The notes under the pieces: model-generated
The model's input: the letters and a program-made list of their open reading frames with translations, nothing else
Told to the model about the DNA's origin: nothing
Database searches by the model: none
Made by a program: the position numbers and the translations under genes
Origin: an uncultured Microbacteriaceae bacterium
GTDB taxonomy: Bacteria; Actinomycetota; Actinomycetes; Actinomycetales; Microbacteriaceae
DNA: 37,601 nucleotides
NCBI GenBank assembly: GCA_947487835.1
Contig: CANKXX010000009.1
Coordinates: 1 to 37,601 of the forward strand
Reading direction: 5' to 3'
Part shown: positions 15,724 through 23,189 of the stretch, one piece after another
Position numbering within the stretch: the first letter of the stretch is position 1
Layout of the letters: the number at the start of each line of letters is the position of its first letter

Positions 15724-15764
15724 CGCGGAACGGTCGAAAATGGCGCCCCCATCCCGCTTGTCGG

Positions 15765-15794
15765 ATACCCCCGGGGGTATTATCCTGGGGGTAT
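15765..15794 (+). promoter_or_regulatory. perfect CstR-type palindrome overlapping the thioredoxin start region
   Basis: ATACCCCCGGGGGTAT (15765-15780) is a perfect 16-bp palindrome and is followed at once by the half-site-like TATCCTGGGGGTAT (15781-15794), whose last two bases belong to the ATG at 15793. A bound repressor would cover both the promoter and the only candidate ribosome-binding purines (GGGGG). This suggests an internal CstR-controlled promoter for the thioredoxin and metallo-beta-lactamase/rhodanese genes. Confidence 0.8.
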
Positions 15795-16167
15795 GGCAAC
15801 CATCGATATCACCGAGGCCACGTTCGTGGACACGATCACCGGCAATGACATCGTCCTCGTCGACTTCTGGGCGTCATGGTGCGCACCGTGTCGCCGGTTC
15901 GCGCCGACCTTCACGGCCGCGTCGGAGCGCAATCCCGGCATCGTCTTCGCGAAGGTGGACACCGAAGCGGAGCAAGGGCTTGCCGCCGGTGCCGGTATCC
16001 GTTCCATCCCGACCTTGATGGCGTTCCGGGAGGGCATCCTCGTCTTCTCCCAGCCCGGCGCCGTCAGCGGCACCGCCCTGGATCAGCTGATCACCTCAGT
16101 GCGCGGACTCGACATGGACGCAATCCGCAACGAGATCCAGGCCCGTCAGGCATCACCGGCCCGCTGA
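15793..16167 (+). CDS. thioredoxin
   Basis: A protein of 124 aa with the thioredoxin fold and active site WCAPC (Cys30, Cys33), followed by the cis-Pro motif IRSIPTLMAF (near residue 77). It reduces protein disulfides; in this setting it probably resolves persulfides carried by the rhodaneses. The C-terminal ~25 residues after SVRGLDMDAIRNEI are a charged helix that extends beyond classical thioredoxins. The ATG at 15793 lies directly against the operator, with GGGGG as the only upstream purine run 3-7 nt away, so initiation may be weak or leaderless. It leads the second unit of the sulfur island. Confidence 0.92.
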   Translation: MATIDITEATFVDTITGNDIVLVDFWASWCAPCRRFAPTFTAASERNPGIVFAKVDTEAEQGLAAGAGIRSIPTLMAFREGILVFSQPGAVSGTALDQLITSVRGLDMDAIRNEIQARQASPAR

Positions 16168-16227
16168 CCGGATCAGCGACCACTCCCCCACGTACCCATT
16201 CGCCTTTTCCTTAGGAGGACCCGTCCC

Positions 16228-17583
16228 ATGGACGTATTAGTCATCGACACCCCTCAGCTCGGGGACCGCAGCTACCTGATCCACGACGGGGCTACCGCCC
16301 TGGTCATCGACCCGCAGCGGGACACCGACCGTGTCCTCGCCGCCACCGAGGCGGCCGGGGTCACGATCAGCCACGTCGCCGAAACCCACCTGCACAACGA
16401 CTACGTCACCGGCGGCCTGCTCCTGGCTCAGGAGGTGGGGGCCACCTACCTCGTCAACGCGGCGGACCCGGTGACCTTCGACCGGACCCCGATCGCTGAT
16501 GGGGAGACCGTCCAGGTCGGCGAGCTCCGGGTCAAGGCCGTCGCCACACCCGGGCACACCCACACCCACCTGTCCTACATCGTCACCCACGGTGACGAGC
16601 AGGCCGTGTTCTCCGGCGGCAGCCTCCTTTACGGGTCCGTCGGCCGCACCGACCTCGTCCACGCCGATGACACCGTCAAGCTCACACATGACCAGTACGC
16701 GTCGGTGCGTCGCCTGGTCACCGAGGCCGAACAGGACGCCGCCCTCTACCCGACGCACGGTTTCGGGTCGTTCTGCTCCTCAGGACCGGCAACCGCCGCC
16801 GCATCCTCCACCGTCGGTGAGCAGCTGCAGGCCAACCACGCGCTGACCGACCCGGACGAGGAGCACTTCGTGACGGAGCTCATCGCCAACCTCACCGCCT
16901 ACCCCTCGTACTACGCGCACATGGGCCCCGCGAACACCGCCGGCCCGGGTCCGGCCGACCTGACGGTCCCGGAGTCCCTGGACGCGGCGGAACTGAGCCG
17001 CCGCCTCGAGGACGGCGAGTGGGTCGTCGACCTCCGCAACCGGGTCGCGTTCGCCAGCAACCATCTCCAGGGCACCGTTAGCTTCGAATACGGCAACGGC
17101 TCCAGCTTCACCACCTTCCTCGGCTGGGTCCTGCCCTGGAACAAGCAGCTCACGCTCGTCGGCTCCCGGGACGACGTGGAGAACGCGATCCGCGACCTCT
17201 CCCGCATTGGGATCGACTCCCCCGACGCCGCGATCGGCACCGACCCGGCCGAGCTGGCCCCGCAGCACGCCGTGGCCTCCTACCCGCGGGTCGGCTGGGA
17301 GGACACGCTCCGCGACTGGCCCAAGAACGAGACGATCCTCGACGTGCGGCGGATCGACGAGTACCGGTCCGCTCACCTTCCCGGCGCGGTGAACATCCCG
17401 CTGCACGAGCTCCTCTCCCGCATGGACGAGGTCCCCGCGGGCCGGCTCTGGGTGCACTGCGGCTCCGGGTACCGGGCCGGTGTGGCCGCCAGCCTCCTCC
17501 AGCGCGCCGGCCACGACGTTGTTCACATCGACGCCATGTTCGGTGAGGCCGAAACGGCCGGCGTCCCTCTCGAGAAGCCGTAA
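16228..17583 (+). CDS. metallo-beta-lactamase fold / double-rhodanese protein (CstB-like)
   Basis: A protein of 451 aa with AGGAGGA before the ATG. Residues 1-235 form a metallo-beta-lactamase domain of the persulfide dioxygenase (ETHE1/CstB) type, with THLHNDYVTGG (His54, His56) and TPGHTHTH (His110). The position of the third iron ligand, Asp in the ETHE1 motif FTGDALL, reads FSGGSLL here, so dioxygenase activity should not be assumed. Two rhodanese domains follow: the first (about 250-330) lacks the catalytic Cys (LTLVGSRDD), the second (about 355-451) keeps Cys411 in HCGSGYR. In CstB-type enzymes persulfide is oxidised and thiosulfate formed. It ends the sulfur operon before a strong terminator. 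Confidence 0.88.
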   Translation: MDVLVIDTPQLGDRSYLIHDGATALVIDPQRDTDRVLAATEAAGVTISHVAETHLHNDYVTGGLLLAQEVGATYLVNAADPVTFDRTPIADGETVQVGELRVKAVATPGHTHTHLSYIVTHGDEQAVFSGGSLLYGSVGRTDLVHADDTVKLTHDQYASVRRLVTEAEQDAALYPTHGFGSFCSSGPATAAASSTVGEQLQANHALTDPDEEHFVTELIANLTAYPSYYAHMGPANTAGPGPADLTVPESLDAAELSRRLEDGEWVVDLRNRVAFASNHLQGTVSFEYGNGSSFTTFLGWVLPWNKQLTLVGSRDDVENAIRDLSRIGIDSPDAAIGTDPAELAPQHAVASYPRVGWEDTLRDWPKNETILDVRRIDEYRSAHLPGAVNIPLHELLSRMDEVPAGRLWVHCGSGYRAGVAASLLQRAGHDVVHIDAMFGEAETAGVPLEKP

Positions 17584-17596
17584 CGCATCAGCCCCC

Positions 17597-17643
17597 GCGG
17601 GTAGGGCGGAAGGGAGGACCACTGTCCCTTCCGCCCTACCCGC
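17597..17643 (+). terminator. strong intrinsic terminator of the sulfur operon
   Basis: GCGGGTAGGGCGGAAGGGA (17597-17615) pairs perfectly over 19 bp with 17625-17643, around a 9-nt loop, starting 13 nt after the stop codon. This is the longest perfect hairpin I found in the window. The next gene starts only 34 nt later. Confidence 0.88.
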
Positions 17644-17677
17644 TGCCATGACTCCTGTGAATCGGAAAGAGAACCTG

Positions 17678-18757
17678 GTGACCGATCCCACTGTCCCGAG
17701 CTCACGGTCGAGCAGCCGAGCACTCGTCGGCGTCGGTGTCGTCGTCGGAGCGCTGCACCTGGTGGGCTGGGGTGGCCTGGCGGTCTTCGTGCTTCCCGCC
17801 CAGCAGGCCGCAGGCGGTAACGCCGGCCTGCTTCTCGGTTTGGCCGTCAGCGCCTATACCCTCGGTGTCCGTCACGCTTTCGACGCCGACCACATCGCCG
17901 CCATCGACAACGCCACCCGGCAGCTCGTGGGCCGGGGACGGCAGGCCGGCACGACCGGGTTCTGGTTCGCGCTCGGTCACTCCAGCGTCGTGGTCCTCGC
18001 CGTACTCACGCTGAGCCTGGGCGTGACCACGTTCGCCAGCGAGCTCTCCCGCGAGGACTCCACTCTGCGGCAGGTTGCCGGTATCTGGGGTGGGACAGTG
18101 TCAGGAGTGTTCCTGCTGGTGGCGGGCCTACTGAATCTCCCCGCGCTGCGGAACCTGAACCGGATGCGAAAAGCGCACCGAACCGGCACTCCCGCTCCGG
18201 GCGATGTTGAGGTGGTCCTTGACCAGCGCGGCGTCCTGCACCGGCTGCTGCGCCCGGTGTCCCGCATCGTCAACCGCCCCACCCGAATGTATCCGGTCGG
18301 GTTCCTGTTCGGGCTCGGCCTCGACACCGCCGCATCGGTAAGCCTGTTCGTCCTCGCCGGCACCATGGGCCCCGGGCTTCCCTGGTACACCGTGCTCCTC
18401 CTCCCCGTGCTCTTCACCGCCGGAGTGACCCTGTTCGACAGCATCGACGGCATCATGATGAGCCGCGTCTACGCCTCCACGTCCCGCAACCCGCAACGCA
18501 CCGTGCGGTTCAACCTGGCCACCACCGCGATCTCGGTCGCGATCGCCTTCCTCGTCGGCGGCGTGGGACTCCTCTCGGTGCTCACCGAATTGGTCGGCAC
18601 CACCGCCTCCCCCCTGCTCCTGGTGGGCACACTCGACCTCAACTTCATCGGCGTCACTGCGGCGGCCCTGTTCGCGGTCGCCTGGGTCATGGTGGCGGCG
18701 GGACGCCGTATCGCGGGGCAACCGGAGAAGCACCACCCCAGTCCCGTAGGCGGGTGA
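17678..18757 (+). CDS. NicO/NiCoT-type nickel/cobalt transporter
   Basis: A protein of 359 aa from the GTG at 17678, with GGAAAGAG 7 nt upstream; an in-frame ATG at 17648 lies right behind the terminator. The hallmark of the HoxN/NixA family, HAFDADHIAAIDN, lies in helix II and supplies the metal-binding His and Asp residues. A second signature, GFLFGLGLDTAASV, and LFDSIDGIMM follow. About eight hydrophobic helices are visible with a cytoplasmic basic loop (LNRMRKAHRTG). It imports Ni2+ or Co2+ across the membrane. No nickel enzyme is visible nearby, so the link to the sulfur genes may be only positional. Confidence 0.9.
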   Translation: MTDPTVPSSRSSSRALVGVGVVVGALHLVGWGGLAVFVLPAQQAAGGNAGLLLGLAVSAYTLGVRHAFDADHIAAIDNATRQLVGRGRQAGTTGFWFALGHSSVVVLAVLTLSLGVTTFASELSREDSTLRQVAGIWGGTVSGVFLLVAGLLNLPALRNLNRMRKAHRTGTPAPGDVEVVLDQRGVLHRLLRPVSRIVNRPTRMYPVGFLFGLGLDTAASVSLFVLAGTMGPGLPWYTVLLLPVLFTAGVTLFDSIDGIMMSRVYASTSRNPQRTVRFNLATTAISVAIAFLVGGVGLLSVLTELVGTTASPLLLVGTLDLNFIGVTAAALFAVAWVMVAAGRRIAGQPEKHHPSPVGG

Positions 18758-18870
18758 CCACCTGATCCGCGCCTTCCCCATCAGGAGCGGCGCCATCCGG
18801 GCGATCACGGCGCATAGTTGGGGGCAGCCGGGTCCTGAATATGAACTCGACCCATCGATGAGGAGAGGTC

Positions 18871-19242
18871 ATGACGGTTCACGGCGAGCCCAGGAAGCAT
18901 GTCGTTGTGCACTGCGACGGCCCGGATGCAGTCAGCGTGATCGAGATCGGGATACGCGCGACAACGAACCTGGTGCGCTCCCTCGGACCCGATGCCGCCA
19001 TCGACCTAGTGGTCATCGGACCAGCGGTGGTGTACCTGGTGACCGGGAGCGGCTACGACGAACGCGTCGCGGAGCTCAGCACTGAGAGCGGAACCGCGGT
19101 ACAGATCATCGCGTGCCGCAACAGCATGCAATCAGCAGGGGTGCGAAGCAACGAACTGGCAACCGGGGTTCGCACAACGGCATGCGGTGTGGCCTACCTG
19201 ACCGAACGGCAGTGGGAGGGTTGGGCCTATTTGCGGTTGTAG
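18871..19242 (+). CDS. DsrE-like family protein
   Basis: A protein of 123 aa with GAGGAGAGG 4 nt before the ATG. The pattern KHVVVHCDGPDAVSVIEIGIRATTNLVRSLG...AAIDLVVIGPAVVYL...VQIIACRNSM matches DsrE/DsrF-like alpha/beta proteins. A Cys near residue 88 (IACRNSM) occupies the place of the sulfur-accepting Cys in active members. The family relays sulfane sulfur or has unknown roles, which fits with the neighbouring rhodaneses. It follows the Ni/Co transporter by 113 bp and is convergent with the small gene at 19282-19548. A weak hairpin (CCGGG...CCCGG, 19256-19274) lies between them. Confidence 0.75.
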   Translation: MTVHGEPRKHVVVHCDGPDAVSVIEIGIRATTNLVRSLGPDAAIDLVVIGPAVVYLVTGSGYDERVAELSTESGTAVQIIACRNSMQSAGVRSNELATGVRTTACGVAYLTERQWEGWAYLRL

Positions 19243-19281
19243 CTGGTGCAGCAACCCGGGATGGGAAACCCCGGCGTTTGC

Positions 19282-19548
19282 CTAGTCCAGATATCCATCG
19301 AAGGCAGGAAAGTGGAATGGTCCGTCCAAGTCGCCGTCATTGCGGGTGTCCTCGGGCACGGTTTCGGACTCGAGAATGATCGAAATTCCCGGTGCGACGA
19401 GGACGTCGAGTTCACGGTCGCCGGCCACGGTCACGATGTCGGCGCCGTCTCTGACCGCTTTCACGACGGCGGCTTTGATCGTGTTCCGGTCTTGACCCGG
19501 TGCCAGGAGGTACGACACACCGTCGACGTACATGGTAATCCGTTCCAT
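19282..19548 (-). CDS. small conserved hypothetical protein (family X, copy 1)
   Basis: A protein of 88 aa from the ATG at 19548, with GGAGA upstream. Layout: an N-terminal strand (MYVDGVSYLLAPGQD), an amphipathic helix (NTIKAAVVKAVRDGADIV), a strand pair (TVAGDRELDVLVAPGISIILESETV) and an acidic, aromatic tail (GDLDGPFHFPAFDGY). The same layout with matching motifs is found in the broken gene at 32993-33269, which supports coding status. I recognise the pattern from Microbacteriaceae genomes but know no function. It lies just downstream of the AAA ATPase gene on the same strand, with a 20-base C/G homopolymer in the gap, and may be expressed with it. Confidence 0.65.
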   Translation of the reverse strand: MERITMYVDGVSYLLAPGQDRNTIKAAVVKAVRDGADIVTVAGDRELDVLVAPGISIILESETVPEDTRNDGDLDGPFHFPAFDGYLD

Positions 19549-19598
19549 GAGTCTCCGTCCGCCGTCTCTTCCACTCAACCAGCAGTTGCTACCCGGTG

Positions 19599-19618
19599 CC
19601 CCCCCCCCCCCCCCCCCC
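19599..19618. repeat. poly-C tract of 20 bases
   Basis: Twenty consecutive C on the plus strand (20 G on the minus strand), 51 nt upstream of the family X gene start and 20 nt beyond the ATPase stop codon. Homopolymers of this length are prone to slippage, so the tract could vary transcription or read-through between the two genes. It may equally be a sequencing or assembly artefact. Confidence 0.9.
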
Positions 19619-19637
19619 GGCGATGCCGCTTGTGCCG

Positions 19638-20882
19638 TCAATCGGTCGTGTCGGTGGCGGGTGGGGTGCTGCGGATGCGACGCCGGTTGACGGGCGGGAC
19701 GTCAAGTACGGGTACTGCCCGTTTCATGAACTTGTCGAAGTCGGGCACAGTGAAGGCGGCGTACCCGTGTTCCGGGGTGTAAAGCAGTCCCATCTCGATC
19801 AGTTCCGCCCGGGTCGGACCGAGCTGGGTTGAGGTGCGGCCCATCAGTGCGGCGACGTCGGCGGCTTTCTGCGGCGCGGAGCCGAGCTCGGCCATGGCAC
19901 GCATGTAGGCGGTCTGCAGCGGGGTGGCGCGGTCGAGGCGGACTCGGAAGAAGGAGCTGTCCAGTTTGGCTTCGTACGCGTCCCGGGCGAGCTCGATGTC
20001 TTCCTTGAAGATCCTGTTGTTCTCGGCGATGGTCCACACCTGGTAGCCCAGTTCCTGGATGAAGTACGGGTACCCGTTCGTGATCTGCACCGCCAGGGCC
20101 ACGGCGTCGTCCTGGTAGGTGGCGCCTTCGGCGGCCGCGGGTTCGGTCAGCGCTGCTCGAGCGTCATCGTCGTTGAGCGAGTCGATACGAGGGAACTTGA
20201 ACAGTCGCTCCGCGTAGGACTTCGCATCGCCAACCAGTTCGGCGATCTGGGGCAGCCCGGCGCCGACGAAGGTGACCGGGAGGCTGCGTTGCACCGTCTT
20301 GTGGATGGCCTGGATAAGGGCTTCCAGTTGGGGTGCGTTCAGGAACTGCACCTCGTCGACGAGGAGGGCGATGCCTTTGTCTTGCTCTGCTGCCGCTTCC
20401 CCAACCGCGACCAAGACGTCGGTTAGGTCCATCCCCAGGTCACCGTGGTCGGCCAGACCCTCGGTCGCGGGAACGTCCCAGCCGATCGACCAGGTGCCCT
20501 CGGCGTTGACGGAGAGCGCGAAGGAGCTCAGCACCTCCGCTGCTCGTCGGCCCGTGTCGGTCCACCGGGCGCGAGGGGATACCCGCAGGAGGGCCGCTTT
20601 GAGCTGTGAGGCGATGGTTTGGCGGAAGCGGTTCTCACCGTGCTTGACGGCTTCGAACTCGATCACTTCCCAGCCCTCTTTCTGGGCGATGGCCCGGAAG
20701 CTGTTCAGCAGTACGGTCTTTCCGACGCCGCGCAGTCCGGTGATGATCATGGACTGTTCGGTGCGGCCACGGCGAAGACGCTTCAGGAGGGTCCGGAACG
20801 CCTCGGTCTGCTCGTCGCGACCAATAAGGATCTCGGGTCGAGCGCCGGCGTTCGGGGTGTAGGGGTTGTCAACGGCATCCAC
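19638..20882 (-). CDS. AAA family ATPase with C-terminal winged-helix-like region (second type)
   Basis: A protein of 414 aa from the GTG at 20882. Walker A is GLRGVGKT (49-56), Walker B is IALLVDEVQF (171-180), the sensor-1-like strand is VTFVGAGLPQI, and GYPYFIQELGYQVW marks the lid domain. The C-terminal ~90 residues (AADVAALMGRTSTQLGPTRAELIEMGLLY) resemble a winged helix. It is of the same AAA_16/Orc-like class as 9063-10244 but distinct in sequence. Upstream DNA holds a 15-bp perfect inverted repeat and two direct repeats, a likely site for autoregulation. The Shine-Dalgarno is poor (GGGTAAAG), so the transcript may be nearly leaderless. A scrap of a second copy is found at 33541-33623. 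Confidence 0.85.
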   Translation of the reverse strand: MDAVDNPYTPNAGARPEILIGRDEQTEAFRTLLKRLRRGRTEQSMIITGLRGVGKTVLLNSFRAIAQKEGWEVIEFEAVKHGENRFRQTIASQLKAALLRVSPRARWTDTGRRAAEVLSSFALSVNAEGTWSIGWDVPATEGLADHGDLGMDLTDVLVAVGEAAAEQDKGIALLVDEVQFLNAPQLEALIQAIHKTVQRSLPVTFVGAGLPQIAELVGDAKSYAERLFKFPRIDSLNDDDARAALTEPAAAEGATYQDDAVALAVQITNGYPYFIQELGYQVWTIAENNRIFKEDIELARDAYEAKLDSSFFRVRLDRATPLQTAYMRAMAELGSAPQKAADVAALMGRTSTQLGPTRAELIEMGLLYTPEHGYAAFTVPDFDKFMKRAVPVLDVPPVNRRRIRSTPPATDTTD

Positions 20883-20888
20883 GACTCG

Positions 20889-20939
20889 TACTTTACCCGT
20901 TTTAGATGACTTTATCCGTTCTAAATAAAGTCATCTAAA
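20889..20939 (-). promoter_or_regulatory. operator-like inverted and direct repeats upstream of the ATPase gene
   Basis: TTTAGATGACTTTAT (20901-20915) and ATAAAGTCATCTAAA (20925-20939) form a perfect 15-bp inverted repeat with a 9-nt spacer. Superimposed are two direct repeats, ACTTTACCCGTTTTA (20890-20904) and ACTTTATCCGTTCTA (20909-20923), matching at 13 of 15 positions with a 19-bp period. The AT-rich block starts 7 bp from the GTG start, so it must contain the promoter. Confidence 0.75.
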
Positions 20940-21172
20940 GTCCCTAACGAGAAGTTCCGGCGACGGCCAGCAGCCGTTGCGCGCCATCGCCGGTGCCGCC
21001 GGATCAAGAAGGAGTAGCCTTCCGAAACTGTGCGGCTGCATCGCCCCTTCGCGGGGTCCGCGGTTAGTTTGGTCGGCCTCCGAGCTCACCCTCGGTCGGT
21101 CGCCTCCTGCGGCGGGGAGACGAAGGGTTAGCGGCTGCGGCAGACCCTCGGCCCGGGTGCAACGAACGCTAG

Positions 21173-22189
21173 TTAACGGCGTCGAGCGGCGGGGGTGAGT
21201 TCGGTGGTGCCGTAGCTGTGGTCGTCGGGATTGATGGTCTCCCCGGGTGTGGTGATGGTGTCGATATGGTCGAGAATTTCGGGGCTCAGCGTGATATCGG
21301 CGGCGGGGAGCTGGGATTCGAGCTGTTCCATGGTGCGTGGACCGATGATCGCCGAAGTCACTCCGCGGTGGTGGATCACGAATGCGATCGCGAGTTCGAT
21401 CATCGTCAACCCGGCGCCCTCCGCGACGGCGCTGAGTTGCTCGACGACCTCGAGTTTCCGCTGGTTTGCGGGGAGGGTCATGTCGAACCGGTTGGCGAGG
21501 CGTTTGCGGGCGGGCGAGGTCGGGGAGGAGTGCTTGGACCAGGATCCGGAGAGCCATCCACCGCTGAGCGGGCTGTAGGTGAGGGTGCCCATCCCGTGCC
21601 GGAGGGTGGTGGGTAGGACGTCCTGCTCGATGCCGCGGACGAGGATCGAGTACGGGGGCTGCTCGGTCACGAAGCGTTCGAGGTTCCGCTGCCGGGATGC
21701 CCACTGGGCTTCGACGATCTGCGACCCCGAGTACGAGGAGGAGCCGATGTAGCGGACCTTGCCCTGGCGGACGAGGTCGGTGAGGGCGCCCAGGGTCTCC
21801 TCGACGTCCATTGCCGGGTCCGGGCGGTGCACCTGGTACAGGTCGATGTAGTCGGTGTTTAGGCGGCGGAGGGAGTTCTCGACCTCCTGCATGATCCACC
21901 GGCGTGAGCCGCCGCCGTGGTTAGGGCGCTCGTCCATCGGTACGAAGAATTTGGTGGCGAGGACGACGTCGTCTCGGCGGCCCTTGAGGGCTTTGCCGAT
22001 GATCTCCTCGGACACCCCATTGGAGTAGACGTCGGCGGTGTCGACGAAGTTGATTCCGGCGTCGAGGGCGTGGTGGATGATCCGGATCGAGTCGTTCACG
22101 TCGTCGTTGCCCCAGGGGCCGAACATCATCGTGCCGAGGGCGAGGGGGCTGACGGACACTCCGGTGCGTCCGAGCGGGCGGTAGTCCAT
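21173..22189 (-). CDS. aldo/keto reductase (NADP-dependent, YajO/Tas-like)
   Basis: A protein of 338 aa starting at the ATG at 22189 (MDYRPLGRTGVSVSPLALGTMMFG). It is a TIM-barrel aldo/keto reductase with catalytic tetrad residues in FVDTADVY (Asp, Tyr), ATKFF (Lys) and QVHRPDP (His). C-terminal NADP-binding residues follow in AIIGPRTMEQLESQL. It reduces aldehydes or ketones. It is the last gene of a minus-strand operon after another aldo/keto reductase, separated by 68 bp. Closely spaced AKR, SDR, carboxymuconolactone-decarboxylase-like and cupin genes form a recurrent bacterial cluster for reactive-carbonyl or quinone metabolism. Its substrate is unknown. Confidence 0.9.
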   Translation of the reverse strand: MDYRPLGRTGVSVSPLALGTMMFGPWGNDDVNDSIRIIHHALDAGINFVDTADVYSNGVSEEIIGKALKGRRDDVVLATKFFVPMDERPNHGGGSRRWIMQEVENSLRRLNTDYIDLYQVHRPDPAMDVEETLGALTDLVRQGKVRYIGSSSYSGSQIVEAQWASRQRNLERFVTEQPPYSILVRGIEQDVLPTTLRHGMGTLTYSPLSGGWLSGSWSKHSSPTSPARKRLANRFDMTLPANQRKLEVVEQLSAVAEGAGLTMIELAIAFVIHHRGVTSAIIGPRTMEQLESQLPAADITLSPEILDHIDTITTPGETINPDDHSYGTTELTPAARRR

Positions 22190-22257
22190 GCGCGTTCTCT
22201 TCTCTGTGTAGGGCAGGCGGTGGCCGCCGACGTGCGGGTCGGCGGCCACCCGATGCG

Positions 22258-23133
22258 TCAGGCTTCGGGGATGTCGCGGCCGAAGTTCTCGAGGGTGATG
22301 AACTCGGGCTCGGGGCCGCCGCGGACCCCGGCCTCGAGGGCGTCGATCTGGGCGAGCTCGTCAGTGGTGAGCTCGAAGTCGAACACGTCGATGTTCTCCG
22401 TGATGCGCTCCGGCTTGGTGGACTTGGGGATGACCTGGCGGCCCTCCTGGATGTGCCAGCGCAGCATCACCTGGGCGGCGGACTTGCCGTACTTCTCCCC
22501 GATGCCGAGGATGACGGGCTCGTCGAAGCTACGCCGCCCGGAGTCGCGGTAGGAGGTGATCCCGCCGATCGGGGACCACGCCTGGGTGAGGATGCCGCGC
22601 TCAGTACCGAAGGCCTCCACGTCGCGCTGCTGGAAGTAGGGGTGCACCTCGATCTGGTTCACGGCGGGGACGACGTCGGTCTGCTCGAGCAGGGTGGTGA
22701 GGTGCTCGACCATGAAGTTGCTGACCCCGATGGCGCGGACTTTCCCGTCGGTGAGGAGCTTCTGAAGTGCCTTGTACGCGCCGATGGTCTTCTCGAAGGC
22801 GCTGGGCAGTGCCTGGTGCAGGATCAGCAGGTCGATCTGGTCGACGCCGAGTTTGCCGGCGCTCTTGTCGAAGGAGTGCAGCGTCTCGTCGTAGCCGTAG
22901 TCGCTGATCCAGATCTTCGTCTCGATGAACACGTCGGACCGGTCGACGCCGGAGTTCCGGATCCCGGTGCCGACCTCGCGCTCGTTGCCGTACGCGGCGG
23001 CGGTGTCGATGTGCCGGTAGCCGGCCTGCAGCGCGGCGGTGACGGCGGCGGTGGTCTCCTCGGGTGGGGTCTGGAAGACGCCGAGGCCGAGGGCGGGGAT
23101 CTCGACGCCGTTGTTCAGGGTGAAGGTGTTCAT
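22258..23133 (-). CDS. aldo/keto reductase (2,5-diketo-D-gluconate reductase-like)
   Basis: A protein of 291 aa (MNTFTLNNGVEIPALGLGVFQ). It is an AKR5-like barrel with the full catalytic tetrad: Asp43 and Tyr48 (HIDTAAAYGNE), Lys73 (ETKIW) and His106 (LLILHQALP). NADPH-binding residues lie in VIPKSTKPERITENIDVFDF. It reduces ketones and aldehydes. It is only distantly related to the neighbouring reductase, so the two are not a tandem duplication. It starts 56 bp after the SDR gene. Part of the same operon, probably driven from the promoter at 24846-24880. Confidence 0.92.
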   Translation of the reverse strand: MNTFTLNNGVEIPALGLGVFQTPPEETTAAVTAALQAGYRHIDTAAAYGNEREVGTGIRNSGVDRSDVFIETKIWISDYGYDETLHSFDKSAGKLGVDQIDLLILHQALPSAFEKTIGAYKALQKLLTDGKVRAIGVSNFMVEHLTTLLEQTDVVPAVNQIEVHPYFQQRDVEAFGTERGILTQAWSPIGGITSYRDSGRRSFDEPVILGIGEKYGKSAAQVMLRWHIQEGRQVIPKSTKPERITENIDVFDFELTTDELAQIDALEAGVRGGPEPEFITLENFGRDIPEA

Positions 23134-23189
23134 GGTGTCCTCATCGATATGTGGGGTGGGGTGATGTTCCCACCGGGGTGGTGGGTGGT

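Noticed and set aside
16780-17691. Minus-strand frame opposite the MBL/rhodanese gene
   Set aside because: It crosses the 19-bp terminator and is antisense to a conserved enzyme.
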